From positions 1 to 64,000 of IMG/VR virus record IMGVR_UViG_3300032313_001394: a stretch of 64,000 bases of DNA; one strand, written 5' to 3'. This stretch comes from a virus. Below, piece after piece: positions 7,383 through 17,587 of this stretch. The notes below the pieces were generated by a model. The model had not been told where the DNA came from. It saw only the letters and a list, made by a program, of their open reading frames with translations, and searched no databases. Position 1 is the first letter of the stretch; each line of letters begins with the position of its first letter. Both the position numbers and the translations under genes were made by a program.

Positions 7383-10300
7383 TTATATTAAATTTATTGT
7401 TGATTTAAAATTCCAATTACTTGTGTCAAATACTCCTGATAATACTATAAACCCACTACTTAATGTAGCATTCAATACAGCACCTGAAGTACTACCAATA
7501 TCAACTGTTGAATTATCCATATATTGAATGTTATTACCATTCCAAACTGCTGTAAATTGACCGGCTCTAGCATTAGATGCTGAAGTTAATGTATAGTTAT
7601 AAAAAGCAGCAGTAAAAGAACCAGTTAAATCATTAGATAAAGCATTAGTTCCACCAGCAGATATAAAAATGTTTTTATTAGTGAATAAAGATTGAGATAC
7701 TAATAACGAACCGGTAACTCCAAAACTACCAGATACACCAATAGATCCACTAAATTCATGTATTATTGAATCATCTAAATGATCTCCACCTACTGATTTA
7801 GGAATTCTACCAGAAATTAAAGCACGTTCATCTCCTAATGATCCTGTATTACGAGGACCCGCCATTATTATAGCACCATCATAAGATGAACCTGAAGCGT
7901 TTTGGTAAATCCATCTATTTTTTAATGAATCCCAAGCAAATGAAGCAGTTGCTAAATGAGATAATGAACCTGAATCATAAACTTTTAATCCACCAAATCT
8001 TTCAGCTGGCTCAAATACGTTTACTGATATAAATGAAGCACTTAATGCTAATTGAGAAGCAGTTACATAAACAAATGAAGCAGTACCAAATACATTTAAA
8101 TTACCTGTTATTAATAATGAACCAGATATTGTTTGGTCGCCAATAAATGTGTTAGATCCAGTGGTAATAATTGAACCACTTGTAATACCAGCAATTGAAG
8201 TGGCATATGATGCTGTTATAGCATAAACCGCCCAACTCGCGGTTCCTTGCAGTGATCCTGTTATACCTTGAGTTACAGATAATGAACCTGTTATTGTTTG
8301 GTTACCATTGAATGTATTAGAACCAGTACTTGCAAATGAACCACTAGCTAATCCACCAACAGTTTCAGCGTATGTTGCATAACTTGAAGATCTAGCTTGT
8401 GTAGCATATGATGCCGTACCTAATAATGAACCTGTTAATGAGGTTGCATTTAATGAACCTGTTAAACCATATGAACCAGTTAATTGTTTAGAATTAATCC
8501 AAACAGAACCACTTTTAATTAATAAATCACCGTATGATCCAGTTGTTGTTGAATCGATTACATCATGTGCTTCGCCTAATTCAATTCCATTATCAATACG
8601 AATATAAATTGAACCATTAGTTTGTTGTACTCTAAGTACTTGACCTAAACGAACACCATGTAATGGTGCTTGTGGAGCAGAACCAGTAATAGAACCAGAA
8701 GCTCCTAAATATACTAACTGTCCTGCAGTCCATCCTGGGGTTGAAGTATCATATCCAATAAATGTACCTTCAGTTAATACATAACCAAAACTATCATGAG
8801 GTATATTTGCTGTAACTATACCTATAGTATTTGCTGATACTCCATCACTTGACCAATCAGCTAAAGATATTAAAGCATTATTTCCAACTGATCCGCTTAT
8901 TCGTACAATAGCACCTTTATTGATTTGAGCACCTGTTGAGTTTTTAACTGGTAAAACTATATCTAGTGCTTCATTAGATAATGAAGCAGTAGAGGCATAA
9001 GAAGCACTTACAGCATTTAAAACATATGATGCTGTTAATGCATAAGATGCTGTTGTAGCATAACTAGCAGTTCCTAATAATGAACTAGTAATTGATGAAG
9101 CATTAATTGAGCCTGAAATTGATACTGAACCTGTAAATTGGTGTGTATTAGTTATTAAAGAACCAAACTTAGTTGAACCAGTAACAAAATCGGTTGATGA
9201 TGTTATTGTTTGAGCAATAATTGTTTGTGCTGTTAACGTACCTCTTACAGTAAAATTATCAGCAGAGGAAGCAGTAGCTGCGTTTGAAGCACTTGTAGCA
9301 ATTCCTAATAAATTAGTTGATACTCCTGCTCCTAATGTTGATATATCAAGGAAAGCTCCTCTTGCGTTGCCACCTTGTTCAAAAAATCTTAATCTATTTT
9401 GCCAAATATCTATTGTAACACCACTACCTGTAAGTGTATTATTTGTAATAGGTTTACCTAATAAAATTTCACCACCTTCATCACCACCAACTGCAGATAC
9501 AATTAATTTACCTCCACCACTAATATCTACTGAGCCTGTTACTAATACATCTTGTACTAATGGATTAACATATGATGCAGTAGCAGCACTATCAGCTCGT
9601 GATGCAGATACAGCTCTAGAAGCACTTACTGCGTTTAGTACGTATGATGCGGTTTGTGCTAATACTACGAATGAAGCTGTGTTTGCAGTTTGTGCTAACG
9701 TGGCAAATGATGCACTTACGGCATTTAGAACATAAGATGCAGTTTGAGATGTTTCGGAAAATGAAGCAGTTAAAGCATATGATGCACTAGTTGAATTATT
9801 AGCATATGATGAGGTTAATGCATATGATGCTGTATTTGAAAAATTAGCATATGATGCGGTTCCTAATAATGAACCAGTAATTGATGGTGATTGTAAAGAA
9901 CCAGTAATAATTACTGAACCTGAAAATATAGCTGATCCCGTATATGGGAATGTTGCTGTACCTGAAGTACCTTGATTACCTTGGAAACCCTGAATACCTT
10001 GTGGGCCTTGATTACCTTGAAATCCTTGATTACCTTGAGCACCAGTTATACCTTGATCGCCTTGTGGTCCTTGATTGCCTTGAAAACCTGTTGGTCCTTG
10101 GTTACCTTGTGAACCTTGATTACCCTGCGGACCTTGATTACCTTGAAAACCTATAGGACCCTGATTACCTTGAGGTCCTTGGTTACCCTGCGGACCTTGA
10201 TTACCTTGTGGACCTTGGTTACCTTGATTACCTTGATTACCTTGTGGGCCTTGGTTACCTTGAAATCCTTGTGGTCCTTGATAACCCTGAGGTCCTTGAC

Positions 10301-12107
10301 TACCTTGATTACCTTGATTACCTTGTGGACCCTGATTTCCTTGAGGTCCTTGGTTACCTTGTAAACCTTGAAAACCTTGATCTCCTTGTATACCTTGAGG
10401 TCCTTGATTACCTTGTGGACCTTGGTTCCCTTGTAATCCTTGTAAACCTTGGGGACCTTGAGCACCTTGAGGACCTTGGTTACCTTGAAAACCTTGAATA
10501 CCTTGTGGGCCTTGATTACCTTGTAAACCTTGTGGACCTTGATTACCTTGTGGGCCTTGATTACCCTGATTACCTTGGAAACCATTTGGATTTCCATTTA
10601 ATGTTAATGAACCAGTTATATCAACTGAACCAGTAAACTGATGAGTATTTGATAATTCTGAACCAAATTGAGTAGAACCAGTTATAAAATTGGTTGATGA
10701 GGTAATAGTTTGAGCAACAATGGTTTGTGCAGTTAGTGTACCTCTTACTGTAAAATCATCAGCTGATGAAGCTGTTGCTGAATAAGATGCACTTATAGCA
10801 TTTAAAACATAAGATGCTGTGTCTGCGTTTGATGCTGTGATGGCTTGAATAGCAAATGATGCACTTACTGCTTGTAAAACATAAGATGCTGTATTAGCAT
10901 TTGATGCCGTTAATGCTTGGGTAGCATAACTAGCTGTTCCTAATAATGAACCAGTTATACCTCCATTAACACTTAAACTTCCAGTTGAAATAATTGAGCC
11001 AGTAATAAATAATGAACCAGTAAGTATTAATGTATCAGCATTTGATGAAAACAAGGTATTACCTGTTGTGCCAATAATATTTGTTGATCCACTTACAGTT
11101 AATGAACCTGAAATAACTGTAGATCCGGTTATAGTAGTATTAGTATTTACTCTAAATCCACTATCTGGAGAAATAGAAGCAGTAAATGAACCTGAAGAAA
11201 TTTGAGATAAATTTAATCCTACAACAGATGAAGCTGAAATATTAGTTAATCCTGAACCATCTCCTTTAAATGAACCTGTAAATGAACCTGTATTATATGA
11301 ACTACTAAATGATATAAATGAGCTAGATAATTGAGATATTGATCCACTGTTATTTAAAATACGGGTATTGAATGATGCACTTGAATCTAAGTAGCTTCCG
11401 CTTAACAATGCTATCGAACCACTGTTATTTAATATTTTTGCATCAAATGAAGCGCTTGAATTTAAATAGCTTCCGCTTAGTAAAGCAATTGAACTACTGT
11501 TGTTTAATATTCTTGTATTAAAAGACGCACTTGAATCTAAGTAACTACCACTTAATAAAACTATTGATCCACTGTTATTTAAAATACGGGTATTGAATGA
11601 TCCACTATCTGTTAAATAAGATGATGTGAACGAGTTAAATGAACTCGTTTGAATAAAAACAGATGAATCTAACCCATCTAATAAATCAGAATTTTGAGTA
11701 TAAGAAGATGTTAATGCTTGAGTAGCATAAGAGGATGTACCTAATAACGAACTAGTAATACCATTAATTACGATTAACGAACCTGATATTATTTGATCTC
11801 CTTTAAATATATTAGATCCCGTTGTAGCAATAGAACCACTATTTAAACCCCCAATATTATCAGCATTAACAGCATAACTTGCCGTTCCTAATAATGAACC
11901 TGTTATTCCTTCTGTTGCTATTATACTTCCAGAAATTACTAACGAACCAGAAAATAAAGCAGAACCTGTAAATGGAAAAATAGATGATGTAATCTCACTA
12001 AGTGCAATAGTATCCCAAGCTCTAAGATTAGAATTATATATAGGTATACTACCTGATTCTAGAGTAATTTTGGTATCTACAGTTTGTCTTCCTACTAATC
12101 TAGCCAT
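7383..12107 (-). CDS. Giant tail-fibre protein with fibre repeats and collagen domain
   Basis: Protein of 1574 residues, the largest in the window. It starts MARLVGRQTVDTKITLESGS. The shaft is made of SGSL/TASYA repeats. Residues about 156-262 hold tandem copies of a RILNNSGSIxLLSGSY unit. Residues about 506-714 are a collagen-like GNQGPQ domain. Residues about 1044-1182 form a globular domain (KNSTGAQINKGAIVRISGSV, then GQLVYLG). The AQTIxxQTITSS-to-THQFTGSV block appears twice. The C-terminus (about 1345-1572) is globular. It is likely the main long fibre or baseplate-attached adhesin. It has no class 1 element of its own and is transcribed with the upstream 12113 and 12462 genes. Confidence 0.8.
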   Translation of the reverse strand: MARLVGRQTVDTKITLESGSIPIYNSNLRAWDTIALSEITSSIFPFTGSALFSGSLVISGSIIATEGITGSLLGTASYAVNADNIGGLNSGSIATTGSNIFKGDQIISGSLIVINGITSSLLGTSSYATQALTSSYTQNSDLLDGLDSSVFIQTSSFNSFTSSYLTDSGSFNTRILNNSGSIVLLSGSYLDSSASFNTRILNNSSSIALLSGSYLNSSASFDAKILNNSGSIALLSGSYLDSSASFNTRILNNSGSISQLSSSFISFSSSYNTGSFTGSFKGDGSGLTNISASSVVGLNLSQISSGSFTASISPDSGFRVNTNTTITGSTVISGSLTVSGSTNIIGTTGNTLFSSNADTLILTGSLFITGSIISTGSLSVNGGITGSLLGTASYATQALTASNANTASYVLQAVSASFAIQAITASNADTASYVLNAISASYSATASSADDFTVRGTLTAQTIVAQTITSSTNFITGSTQFGSELSNTHQFTGSVDITGSLTLNGNPNGFQGNQGNQGPQGNQGPQGLQGNQGPQGIQGFQGNQGPQGAQGPQGLQGLQGNQGPQGNQGPQGIQGDQGFQGLQGNQGPQGNQGPQGNQGNQGSQGPQGYQGPQGFQGNQGPQGNQGNQGNQGPQGNQGPQGNQGPQGNQGPIGFQGNQGPQGNQGSQGNQGPTGFQGNQGPQGDQGITGAQGNQGFQGNQGPQGIQGFQGNQGTSGTATFPYTGSAIFSGSVIITGSLQSPSITGSLLGTASYANFSNTASYALTSSYANNSTSASYALTASFSETSQTASYVLNAVSASFATLAQTANTASFVVLAQTASYVLNAVSASRAVSASRADSAATASYVNPLVQDVLVTGSVDISGGGKLIVSAVGGDEGGEILLGKPITNNTLTGSGVTIDIWQNRLRFFEQGGNARGAFLDISTLGAGVSTNLLGIATSASNAATASSADNFTVRGTLTAQTIIAQTITSSTDFVTGSTKFGSLITNTHQFTGSVSISGSINASSITSSLLGTASYATTASYALTASYVLNAVSASYASTASLSNEALDIVLPVKNSTGAQINKGAIVRISGSVGNNALISLADWSSDGVSANTIGIVTANIPHDSFGYVLTEGTFIGYDTSTPGWTAGQLVYLGASGSITGSAPQAPLHGVRLGQVLRVQQTNGSIYIRIDNGIELGEAHDVIDSTTTGSYGDLLIKSGSVWINSKQLTGSYGLTGSLNATSLTGSLLGTASYATQARSSSYATYAETVGGLASGSFASTGSNTFNGNQTITGSLSVTQGITGSLQGTASWAVYAITASYATSIAGITSGSIITTGSNTFIGDQTISGSLLITGNLNVFGTASFVYVTASQLALSASFISVNVFEPAERFGGLKVYDSGSLSHLATASFAWDSLKNRWIYQNASGSSYDGAIIMAGPRNTGSLGDERALISGRIPKSVGGDHLDDSIIHEFSGSIGVSGSFGVTGSLLVSQSLFTNKNIFISAGGTNALSNDLTGSFTAAFYNYTLTSASNARAGQFTAVWNGNNIQYMDNSTVDIGSTSGAVLNATLSSGFIVLSGVFDTSNWNFKSTINLI
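9965..10590 (-). repeat. Collagen-like minisatellite inside giant fibre gene
   Basis: Units encoding GNQGPQ and GFQGNQ run for about 210 residues. They are closely related to the two blocks in the neighbouring collagen-like gene, giving scope for recombination between the genes. Confidence 0.9.
11320..11640 (-). repeat. Tandem repeat encoding RILNNSGS units
   Basis: About four to five copies of a roughly 69-base unit encode RILNNSGSIxLLSGSYLDSS. The copies differ at scattered positions, suggesting an older expansion than the collagen blocks. Confidence 0.8.
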
Positions 12108-12112
12108 TTATT

Positions 12113-12460
12113 TTAATTATTTGCGTTTTCTAAAACAGAAAGTATAGTATCTAATGAACCAGATACTGCACTATTAATATAAAATTGATCTCCTTTTTCA
12201 AGTACTAATTTACCTGCTAATGGACTTAATGATTCAGATACAGGTATTGCTCCATCTTTTAATAGAGTAAATTTACTAGCTGAACCACTTTTAGCTAATT
12301 GAACAGTAGCGTATTGAGTAGTATTTGATAGATTAGTAATCTGACATGATAAAACAATAGTTGATACATCTATACTTGAACTGTATATCATATTACTACC
12401 GCTATTTAATGTGCTAGCTAATAATCTAAATTTATTTAAAGGTAATGATGTTGTTGCCAT
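12113..12460 (-). CDS. Small structural protein of fibre operon
   Basis: Protein of 115 residues starting MATTSLPLNKFRLLASTLNS. It is predicted all-beta, with Ser/Thr/Leu-rich strands and no membrane segment. The family is not recognised by name. It lies between two large fibre genes with gaps of 1-5 bases, so it is probably a fibre-associated, decoration or connector protein. That role is inferred only from context. Confidence 0.65.
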   Translation of the reverse strand: MATTSLPLNKFRLLASTLNSGSNMIYSSSIDVSTIVLSCQITNLSNTTQYATVQLAKSGSASKFTLLKDGAIPVSESLSPLAGKLVLEKGDQFYINSAVSGSLDTILSVLENANN

Positions 12461-12461
12461 T

Positions 12462-15224
12462 TTATGAATATGTTTCTAATGCTAAATTTAAAGGAGTAAT
12501 TTGTGCTGATACTGATTTGTAGAATGTTCTACCTTCAATAGTTCCTGTAGCTAATCGAATTATAAAATCATTACCTACATAAAAATCTCCAGTTTCATCT
12601 CCTGCTGTGTAATAAACTCTACCACCATCTTCTTCTACAACTCTTAGATCAAAATTAGTTTCTCCTATTCCACCTTGATTAATAGGTAAAGCTAAAAAAT
12701 TAACTCCAGAACCAGCATATGAAAAGTCATGAGATGTTGAAGTAATTAATGATCCAAATTCTTGAATAAATTGGGCTCCAGCAGCATTTACTATAACTGC
12801 TGTTATTGTACTTATAACTTTATTGAATGATTGTTGGATTTTTGCTTTACCTCCAGCTCCTATAGCTGTAAATAAATTACTTGGATCATTTTGAATATAA
12901 TCTCTCATATATTGCCATGATTTTATAAAATCACCAGTTAATGATCCACTAGAATTCGATATTTGAGGTATAACTGTTACTACACCTTGTGTAAAACTAG
13001 AACCAGAGGCAATAGGTAAAGTATAAAGACTACTTGTTGTTGTATCTTGTGCTTTAAATAATCCTTGAATAAATTGAGATACACGAGATGATTTCGGTGA
13101 TAATAAATCATCAGAAATAGCATCAATTAATAAACCACTATCTGTTATTGTTGAAGTATAATATTCTCCACTACCACTGATATAGGATGTATTATAACTT
13201 CCAGATACTGATAATTGACTAATCATATAATTCTGTATATTAGATTTATATGTTTTTAATAATGATGATCCATTAGCATCAATTGATGAACTCATATCTG
13301 AGACATCAGGTACTACTAATAAACGAGATCCACTTGATCTTAAACCATAATCGCCAAATGTAGTATTTGAGTTTAATAATGAAGCATGTCCTCCATCTAT
13401 ACAATATACACCTATTCTATTAAAGTTTGTAAAAAATGATACTAACTGAGCATATCCTCTACCTCTAACACATATACCAATTCCATTAAATGCTACCTGT
13501 GTGTATGCATCTACAATCATTGATTTAAGTGGAGAATATCCATCTAAAACTGAATCATCTACTATCATACCTCCAGGACCTTTTCCTACTAATGGATTAG
13601 CTGAGCCTGAATCTAAAGGAACATAGAATTTATCAAATGGAGTAAAAATAGCTGAACAGTTCTGTACATATGGTGATGTAGATATATAAGCATTAGGAGC
13701 AAATGCAAAGAAGAAACCATTTCTTGGATCTTCTAAATTATCAATCACACATCCTTCTAATCTTAATCCATAAAAATAATCACCATTGTTTACTAAGAAT
13801 AAATTAGATCCACTAGTTGCAGTTGTTGGGCGAACAACTACTGTTCTTAAATCGTTTCCAATAATTGATGTATTTGAAGGAACAGTAACAGGTGCTATCT
13901 CTGAATAATATCCAGGTTCAACACGAATTGTCATTCTATAAGGTACTGAAGCTGGAGGAGCAGCAGCTATACTAGCAGAAGCAGCAGCCGCGGCGGCTTT
14001 AATTGTTCTAAATGGATAATTTAATGTTTTTCCATTATTTAAATCATTACCATCTTCAGCAACATAAAATACTTTTTCAATATAACCAATATTAGTTAAA
14101 TAAGCTCCATCTCCAAAAAATCCACTACCCGAAATAGAACCTGTAACTAATACAGAACCAGTAAACTGATGAGTATTAGACATTAAAGTTCCAAATCGAG
14201 TTGAACCGGTAATGAATTCAACTGAAGATGTTATAGTTTGTACTATTAATGTTTGAGCAGTAATAGTATTATTTACTACTAAACTACCACTTACATTTAA
14301 TGAACCTGTTAATTGGTGATTATTATTATAATTAATTACTAATTTTTGATTAGTAGCAGCATTATATCCTCCAGCAAACACATAAACTGATTGACTTTCA
14401 GAAGAATTACCTATTAATAATTTATTACCTGTTGAATATAAATAAGCATCATTTCCGGCACCAATAGAATTAGCTATATTAAAATTAGGACCATTAATAC
14501 CTACATTAATATAATTTTCGAATTCATTTCCATTACCTGCTGTAGCAACAAGATCAGAAGATGCTGAAACTCCTAGACTTTCATTTTTAATATTTAATTG
14601 AAGATAATTATTTATATCTCCATCACCTTGCATTACAGTAATAGACGATGTATCTATTTGTACTATACGTAAAGCTTCATGGGCCCCATTAAAACTAGTA
14701 GTATTAATAGCTACACCAATACTATCTTGAAAAACAATACTATTGTTTAAAGTATTAGGACCAACAAATACGGGTAAATATCCAATAGACCCACTTAATG
14801 AACTACTAATTCCAGGACCTACATTATTTGCATAAGATGCCGTTAAAGCAAATGAAGAAGATGTAGAATTATTAGAATAAGATGCTGTTAAAGCATAAGA
14901 AGCAGTAACGGAGTTAGGTATAGAACCACTAAAGAAAGATGCAGTTAAAGCATAAGATGCAGAAATAGCATTAGGTATAGAACCACTAAAGAAAGATGCT
15001 GTTAAAGCAAATGAAGCAGTTGTTGAATTTAAAGCATAAGATGAAGAAATAGCAAATGATGATGATTCTCCAACAGCTATAACAGATTGAGCTCCGTTAA
15101 CATCTTGTTTTAAATATAATTTACCATCGTTCGTGTTTAAAGCTAATTCACCTAAATCTAATTGACTTACAGTAGGGACACGACCGGGTACAGAGCTTCT
15201 TTTAAGCCTAATATTTTGAGACAT
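12462..15224 (-). CDS. Tail-fibre protein with beta-helix (pectin-lyase-like) domain
   Basis: Protein of 920 residues. Residues 6-38 carry the common phage fibre head LKRSSVPGRVPTVSQLDLGE with NTNDGKLYLK. A shaft of TASYA repeats follows, then the AQTLIVQTITSS block (about 318-355). From about residue 384 a FYVAEDGNDLNNG segment followed by TIKAAAAAA and RVEPGYYSE starts a right-handed beta-helix region like pectin-lyase-fold tailspikes. The C-terminal 250 residues are globular. A receptor-binding or glycan-degrading role is possible, but I see no catalytic residues I can assign. It heads its operon behind a class 1 element 50 bases upstream. Confidence 0.75.
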   Translation of the reverse strand: MSQNIRLKRSSVPGRVPTVSQLDLGELALNTNDGKLYLKQDVNGAQSVIAVGESSSFAISSSYALNSTTASFALTASFFSGSIPNAISASYALTASFFSGSIPNSVTASYALTASYSNNSTSSSFALTASYANNVGPGISSSLSGSIGYLPVFVGPNTLNNSIVFQDSIGVAINTTSFNGAHEALRIVQIDTSSITVMQGDGDINNYLQLNIKNESLGVSASSDLVATAGNGNEFENYINVGINGPNFNIANSIGAGNDAYLYSTGNKLLIGNSSESQSVYVFAGGYNAATNQKLVINYNNNHQLTGSLNVSGSLVVNNTITAQTLIVQTITSSVEFITGSTRFGTLMSNTHQFTGSVLVTGSISGSGFFGDGAYLTNIGYIEKVFYVAEDGNDLNNGKTLNYPFRTIKAAAAAASASIAAAPPASVPYRMTIRVEPGYYSEIAPVTVPSNTSIIGNDLRTVVVRPTTATSGSNLFLVNNGDYFYGLRLEGCVIDNLEDPRNGFFFAFAPNAYISTSPYVQNCSAIFTPFDKFYVPLDSGSANPLVGKGPGGMIVDDSVLDGYSPLKSMIVDAYTQVAFNGIGICVRGRGYAQLVSFFTNFNRIGVYCIDGGHASLLNSNTTFGDYGLRSSGSRLLVVPDVSDMSSSIDANGSSLLKTYKSNIQNYMISQLSVSGSYNTSYISGSGEYYTSTITDSGLLIDAISDDLLSPKSSRVSQFIQGLFKAQDTTTSSLYTLPIASGSSFTQGVVTVIPQISNSSGSLTGDFIKSWQYMRDYIQNDPSNLFTAIGAGGKAKIQQSFNKVISTITAVIVNAAGAQFIQEFGSLITSTSHDFSYAGSGVNFLALPINQGGIGETNFDLRVVEEDGGRVYYTAGDETGDFYVGNDFIIRLATGTIEGRTFYKSVSAQITPLNLALETYS

Positions 15225-15274
15225 TTGCTATTGTTTAACAGTATATACTAGTAGACACCTATATGAGGGCTGTG

Positions 15275-15282
15275 TATAAATA
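15275..15282 (-). promoter_or_regulatory. Class 1 promoter-like element
   Basis: The coding strand reads CTAATATTTATACACAG in the 68-base gap before the beta-helix fibre gene. Confidence 0.6.
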
Positions 15283-15292
15283 TTAGACAATT

Positions 15293-15526
15293 TTAGAAAG
15301 TACCACCATCTAAACCTCCACTTACAAATAAAGAACTAGTTGCTACATTTGGTGAATCTACTATAGCTTGAGAACCAGATACAATTATAGCTGGGGTTAA
15401 AGGATTAAATTGACGGAATATTGAAGAACCAGAAACATATAAACTTCCGGATAGAACTAATCTTAATGGATCGTTCGGATCTAATTTTAATGGAGATAAT
15501 ATTTGGTCTAATGTAATTTGAGCCAT
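15293..15526 (-). CDS. Short fibre-like protein (77 residues)
   Basis: Starts MAQITLDQILSPLKLDPNDP and contains SGSLYVSGS, the fibre-type repeat of the downstream genes. It ends SLFVSGGLDGGTF. It follows the 413-residue neck/tail gene with one base between and precedes the class 1 element of the fibre operon. It may be a fibre adaptor, or a remnant of a longer fibre gene. Function unknown. Confidence 0.6.
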   Translation of the reverse strand: MAQITLDQILSPLKLDPNDPLRLVLSGSLYVSGSSIFRQFNPLTPAIIVSGSQAIVDSPNVATSSLFVSGGLDGGTF

Positions 15527-15527
15527 T

Positions 15528-16769
15528 TTACAGGAATTTACCGATTGCTGTGATTTCTTTTCCAGTTAAATAATATCCTAATAAATTAGGGTCTATTACT
15601 AAAGTACAAGTATTATTTCCATTATCTGTAAATGAAATTATTTCATGATTAGGAATATATACTCCATTAACATAAAATACAAAATTAATTTTAGAAGTTG
15701 GAGGTAATGCTGAATTAGGTGGAGCGGGTAATATAGATGCTGGAGAGAATATTGCTGTATTTTCAGTAACTGTACTAGCTAATTTAATACTTATAGTACT
15801 TAAATAAATAATATCTTGAGTATCGGCTCCTTGAAGAGTTATATTACTTCCTCCTTCAAATATTGTAGTAGAATTCATTGGTGCTGTAGTTACTGTTTGT
15901 GCTTCGGCATCTAAAGTATTAAGATCTTCAGATGTTGTCTCCATCATAAATATCAGTTGAGAAGTTCCATAATATAAATCAGTATTCGCAATTTGTTTAT
16001 TAATTGTATCAGGAATAATATATCCATTTAAAATAATATTAAATGTTGATTTTACAGCACGTCCATCTTCAGTATTTACTTCAGTAGTTGTTGCAAATGA
16101 ATCAATTCTTGCTCTAAATTTAAAACGAGAAAAATCACCCCAATAAGAATCTGAAGAAAAATTAATAGCTTCAATAATAGGATTAATTTGTTCTACATAA
16201 TCTGTAAATATTACACAAGAATAAGTTAAAGTAACATAATCAGGTATAACGGATAAAATATATTCTTTAGAAGGTTTACGATTAGATAATACTGAAAAAC
16301 GATCATATTGATTTTTTGAATTATACTTAGTTTCAAAAATTTGATAATTATGAACTTTATTACCATCTAATTTATTACCTAATGAACGATTTTTTTCTAA
16401 TGTATCACGTTTATACATGATAAGTGGAACCATTAATTTTCCATCTTTATCACGATAATATCCATTAGCTTGAATAGAAGCCCAACGTTCAGGAGAACCA
16501 TATAAAATAGGTACAGGAAGTCTATTTCCGTTTTGAATTACTGATGGTTTTATTGTATTTTCAAAATAATATTTAATAACATTATCATGATCTTCTAAAG
16601 AAACCGAAAAATCTTTAATATTTTTATCTTTAAATGATATTTCTTTAGCACGATTTTGTGAAAATACAGTATCACTTGATATTTTAGATATACGATTATA
16701 TGATGGAGTTAAACCGTCTTGTAAAACTTCAGATTGATTTTTAGGAAGTGGTTTTAATATTTTAGCCAT
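15528..16769 (-). CDS. Conserved T4-type neck/tail-region structural protein
   Basis: Protein of 413 residues starting MAKILKPLPKNQSEVLQDGL. Distinct stretches are PVPILYGSPERWASIQANG, YRDKDGKLMVPLIMYKR and PDYVTLTYSCVIFTDYVEQI. I recognise this architecture from T4-like phages of aquatic metagenomes, where it sits after the neck genes. The T4 counterpart is uncertain; tail completion or sheath stabiliser (gp15-like) is one possibility. The C-terminal 100 residues look like a separate beta domain. The ATG overlaps the upstream stop. Confidence 0.6.
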   Translation of the reverse strand: MAKILKPLPKNQSEVLQDGLTPSYNRISKISSDTVFSQNRAKEISFKDKNIKDFSVSLEDHDNVIKYYFENTIKPSVIQNGNRLPVPILYGSPERWASIQANGYYRDKDGKLMVPLIMYKRDTLEKNRSLGNKLDGNKVHNYQIFETKYNSKNQYDRFSVLSNRKPSKEYILSVIPDYVTLTYSCVIFTDYVEQINPIIEAINFSSDSYWGDFSRFKFRARIDSFATTTEVNTEDGRAVKSTFNIILNGYIIPDTINKQIANTDLYYGTSQLIFMMETTSEDLNTLDAEAQTVTTAPMNSTTIFEGGSNITLQGADTQDIIYLSTISIKLASTVTENTAIFSPASILPAPPNSALPPTSKINFVFYVNGVYIPNHEIISFTDNGNNTCTLVIDPNLLGYYLTGKEITAIGKFL

Positions 16770-17260
16770 TATAATCTTTCTCTAGTTACGCCAACTTTTT
16801 CTGGACGGATATATTGAGCAGATACAATAATTGATATACTAGAACCAAAATCAGCATTATTTTCTGAGTATGAGAAAGATGGATCTTTACCTACGACAAA
16901 TTGGTTTTCAATAAGACTGCCGATTTCGTAATAATTTTCATCCCATAATATAATATCGCCAACTTTAGGGACAAGTTGAATATCTACAAGAATATCACGT
17001 AAAAAACGTACATTAATTGTACGAGTAACATCAGAACCAAATTCAGTTTCAGACCATGATTGATCTATACGATCTATTAAACAATTTACAAGTACTGGAT
17101 CTTGGTAAGTTTTAGAGAGAGATTCACCATATAAATTAGAATTAGTTTTTGATAAATCTAATATATAATATCCAACCTGTTGTTCAATAATATTATTGAT
17201 CAGCTCTTTATTAATATGTCTAATAAATGAAATGTCGCGTGAACCGCCATATAAAGCCAT
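16769..17260 (-). CDS. Neck protein, gp14-like
   Basis: Protein of 163 residues starting MALYGGSRDISFIRHINKEL. The MALYGGSRD start, the YQDPVLVNCLIDR segment and the PKVGDIILWDENYYEIGS segment are hallmarks I know from neck proteins of T4-like marine phages. The protein would join head and tail at the portal vertex. T4 gp14 is larger (256 residues), so assignment to gp14 is by position and motif memory, not length. It lies in a tight cluster with the 107-residue and 413-residue genes. Confidence 0.6.
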   Translation of the reverse strand: MALYGGSRDISFIRHINKELINNIIEQQVGYYILDLSKTNSNLYGESLSKTYQDPVLVNCLIDRIDQSWSETEFGSDVTRTINVRFLRDILVDIQLVPKVGDIILWDENYYEIGSLIENQFVVGKDPSFSYSENNADFGSSISIIVSAQYIRPEKVGVTRERL

Positions 17261-17261
17261 A

Positions 17262-17585
17262 TTAGTAATTTCTAATTTTAACTAATGATTTAGCACGTGG
17301 AAAGAATTTAACTAATCCTACTATTTTTAATGCTTTTTCTTTAATCATTGAAATAGTTTGTTCTGGGGTGCCTTCATTAATGAATTTAATTTCAAGTAAA
17401 GCATAATCATAATTATTATCAGATAAAGCTTCTATTTTTTCATTATTAACAATTTTAACAACAACAATATCCTGTATAGCTCTAACCTGATTATAAATTT
17501 CAGTATTATTAGCTTTACGTTTTTCAATTTTAATTATTGCTTGTAAGAAAAATGTTTCGAAATTAGCTTCGTTAATTAAATTCAT
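17262..17585 (-). CDS. Small neck-region protein
   Basis: Protein of 107 residues starting MNLINEANFETFFLQAIIKI. It has mixed alpha/beta composition with a C-terminal basic stretch (KFFPRAKSLVKIRNY). I do not recognise the family. It sits between two neck genes with 1-2 base gaps. By position it could be a head-tail adaptor or tail terminator, but this is conjecture. Confidence 0.6.
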   Translation of the reverse strand: MNLINEANFETFFLQAIIKIEKRKANNTEIYNQVRAIQDIVVVKIVNNEKIEALSDNNYDYALLEIKFINEGTPEQTISMIKEKALKIVGLVKFFPRAKSLVKIRNY

Positions 17586-17587
17586 AA

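Noticed and set aside
4795-10636. Long plus-strand and alternate-frame ORFs rich in Leu/Asp/Tyr or Lys/Val
   Set aside because: They are the antisense or shifted readings of the collagen-like GNQGPQ repeats, with low-complexity translations and no promoters.
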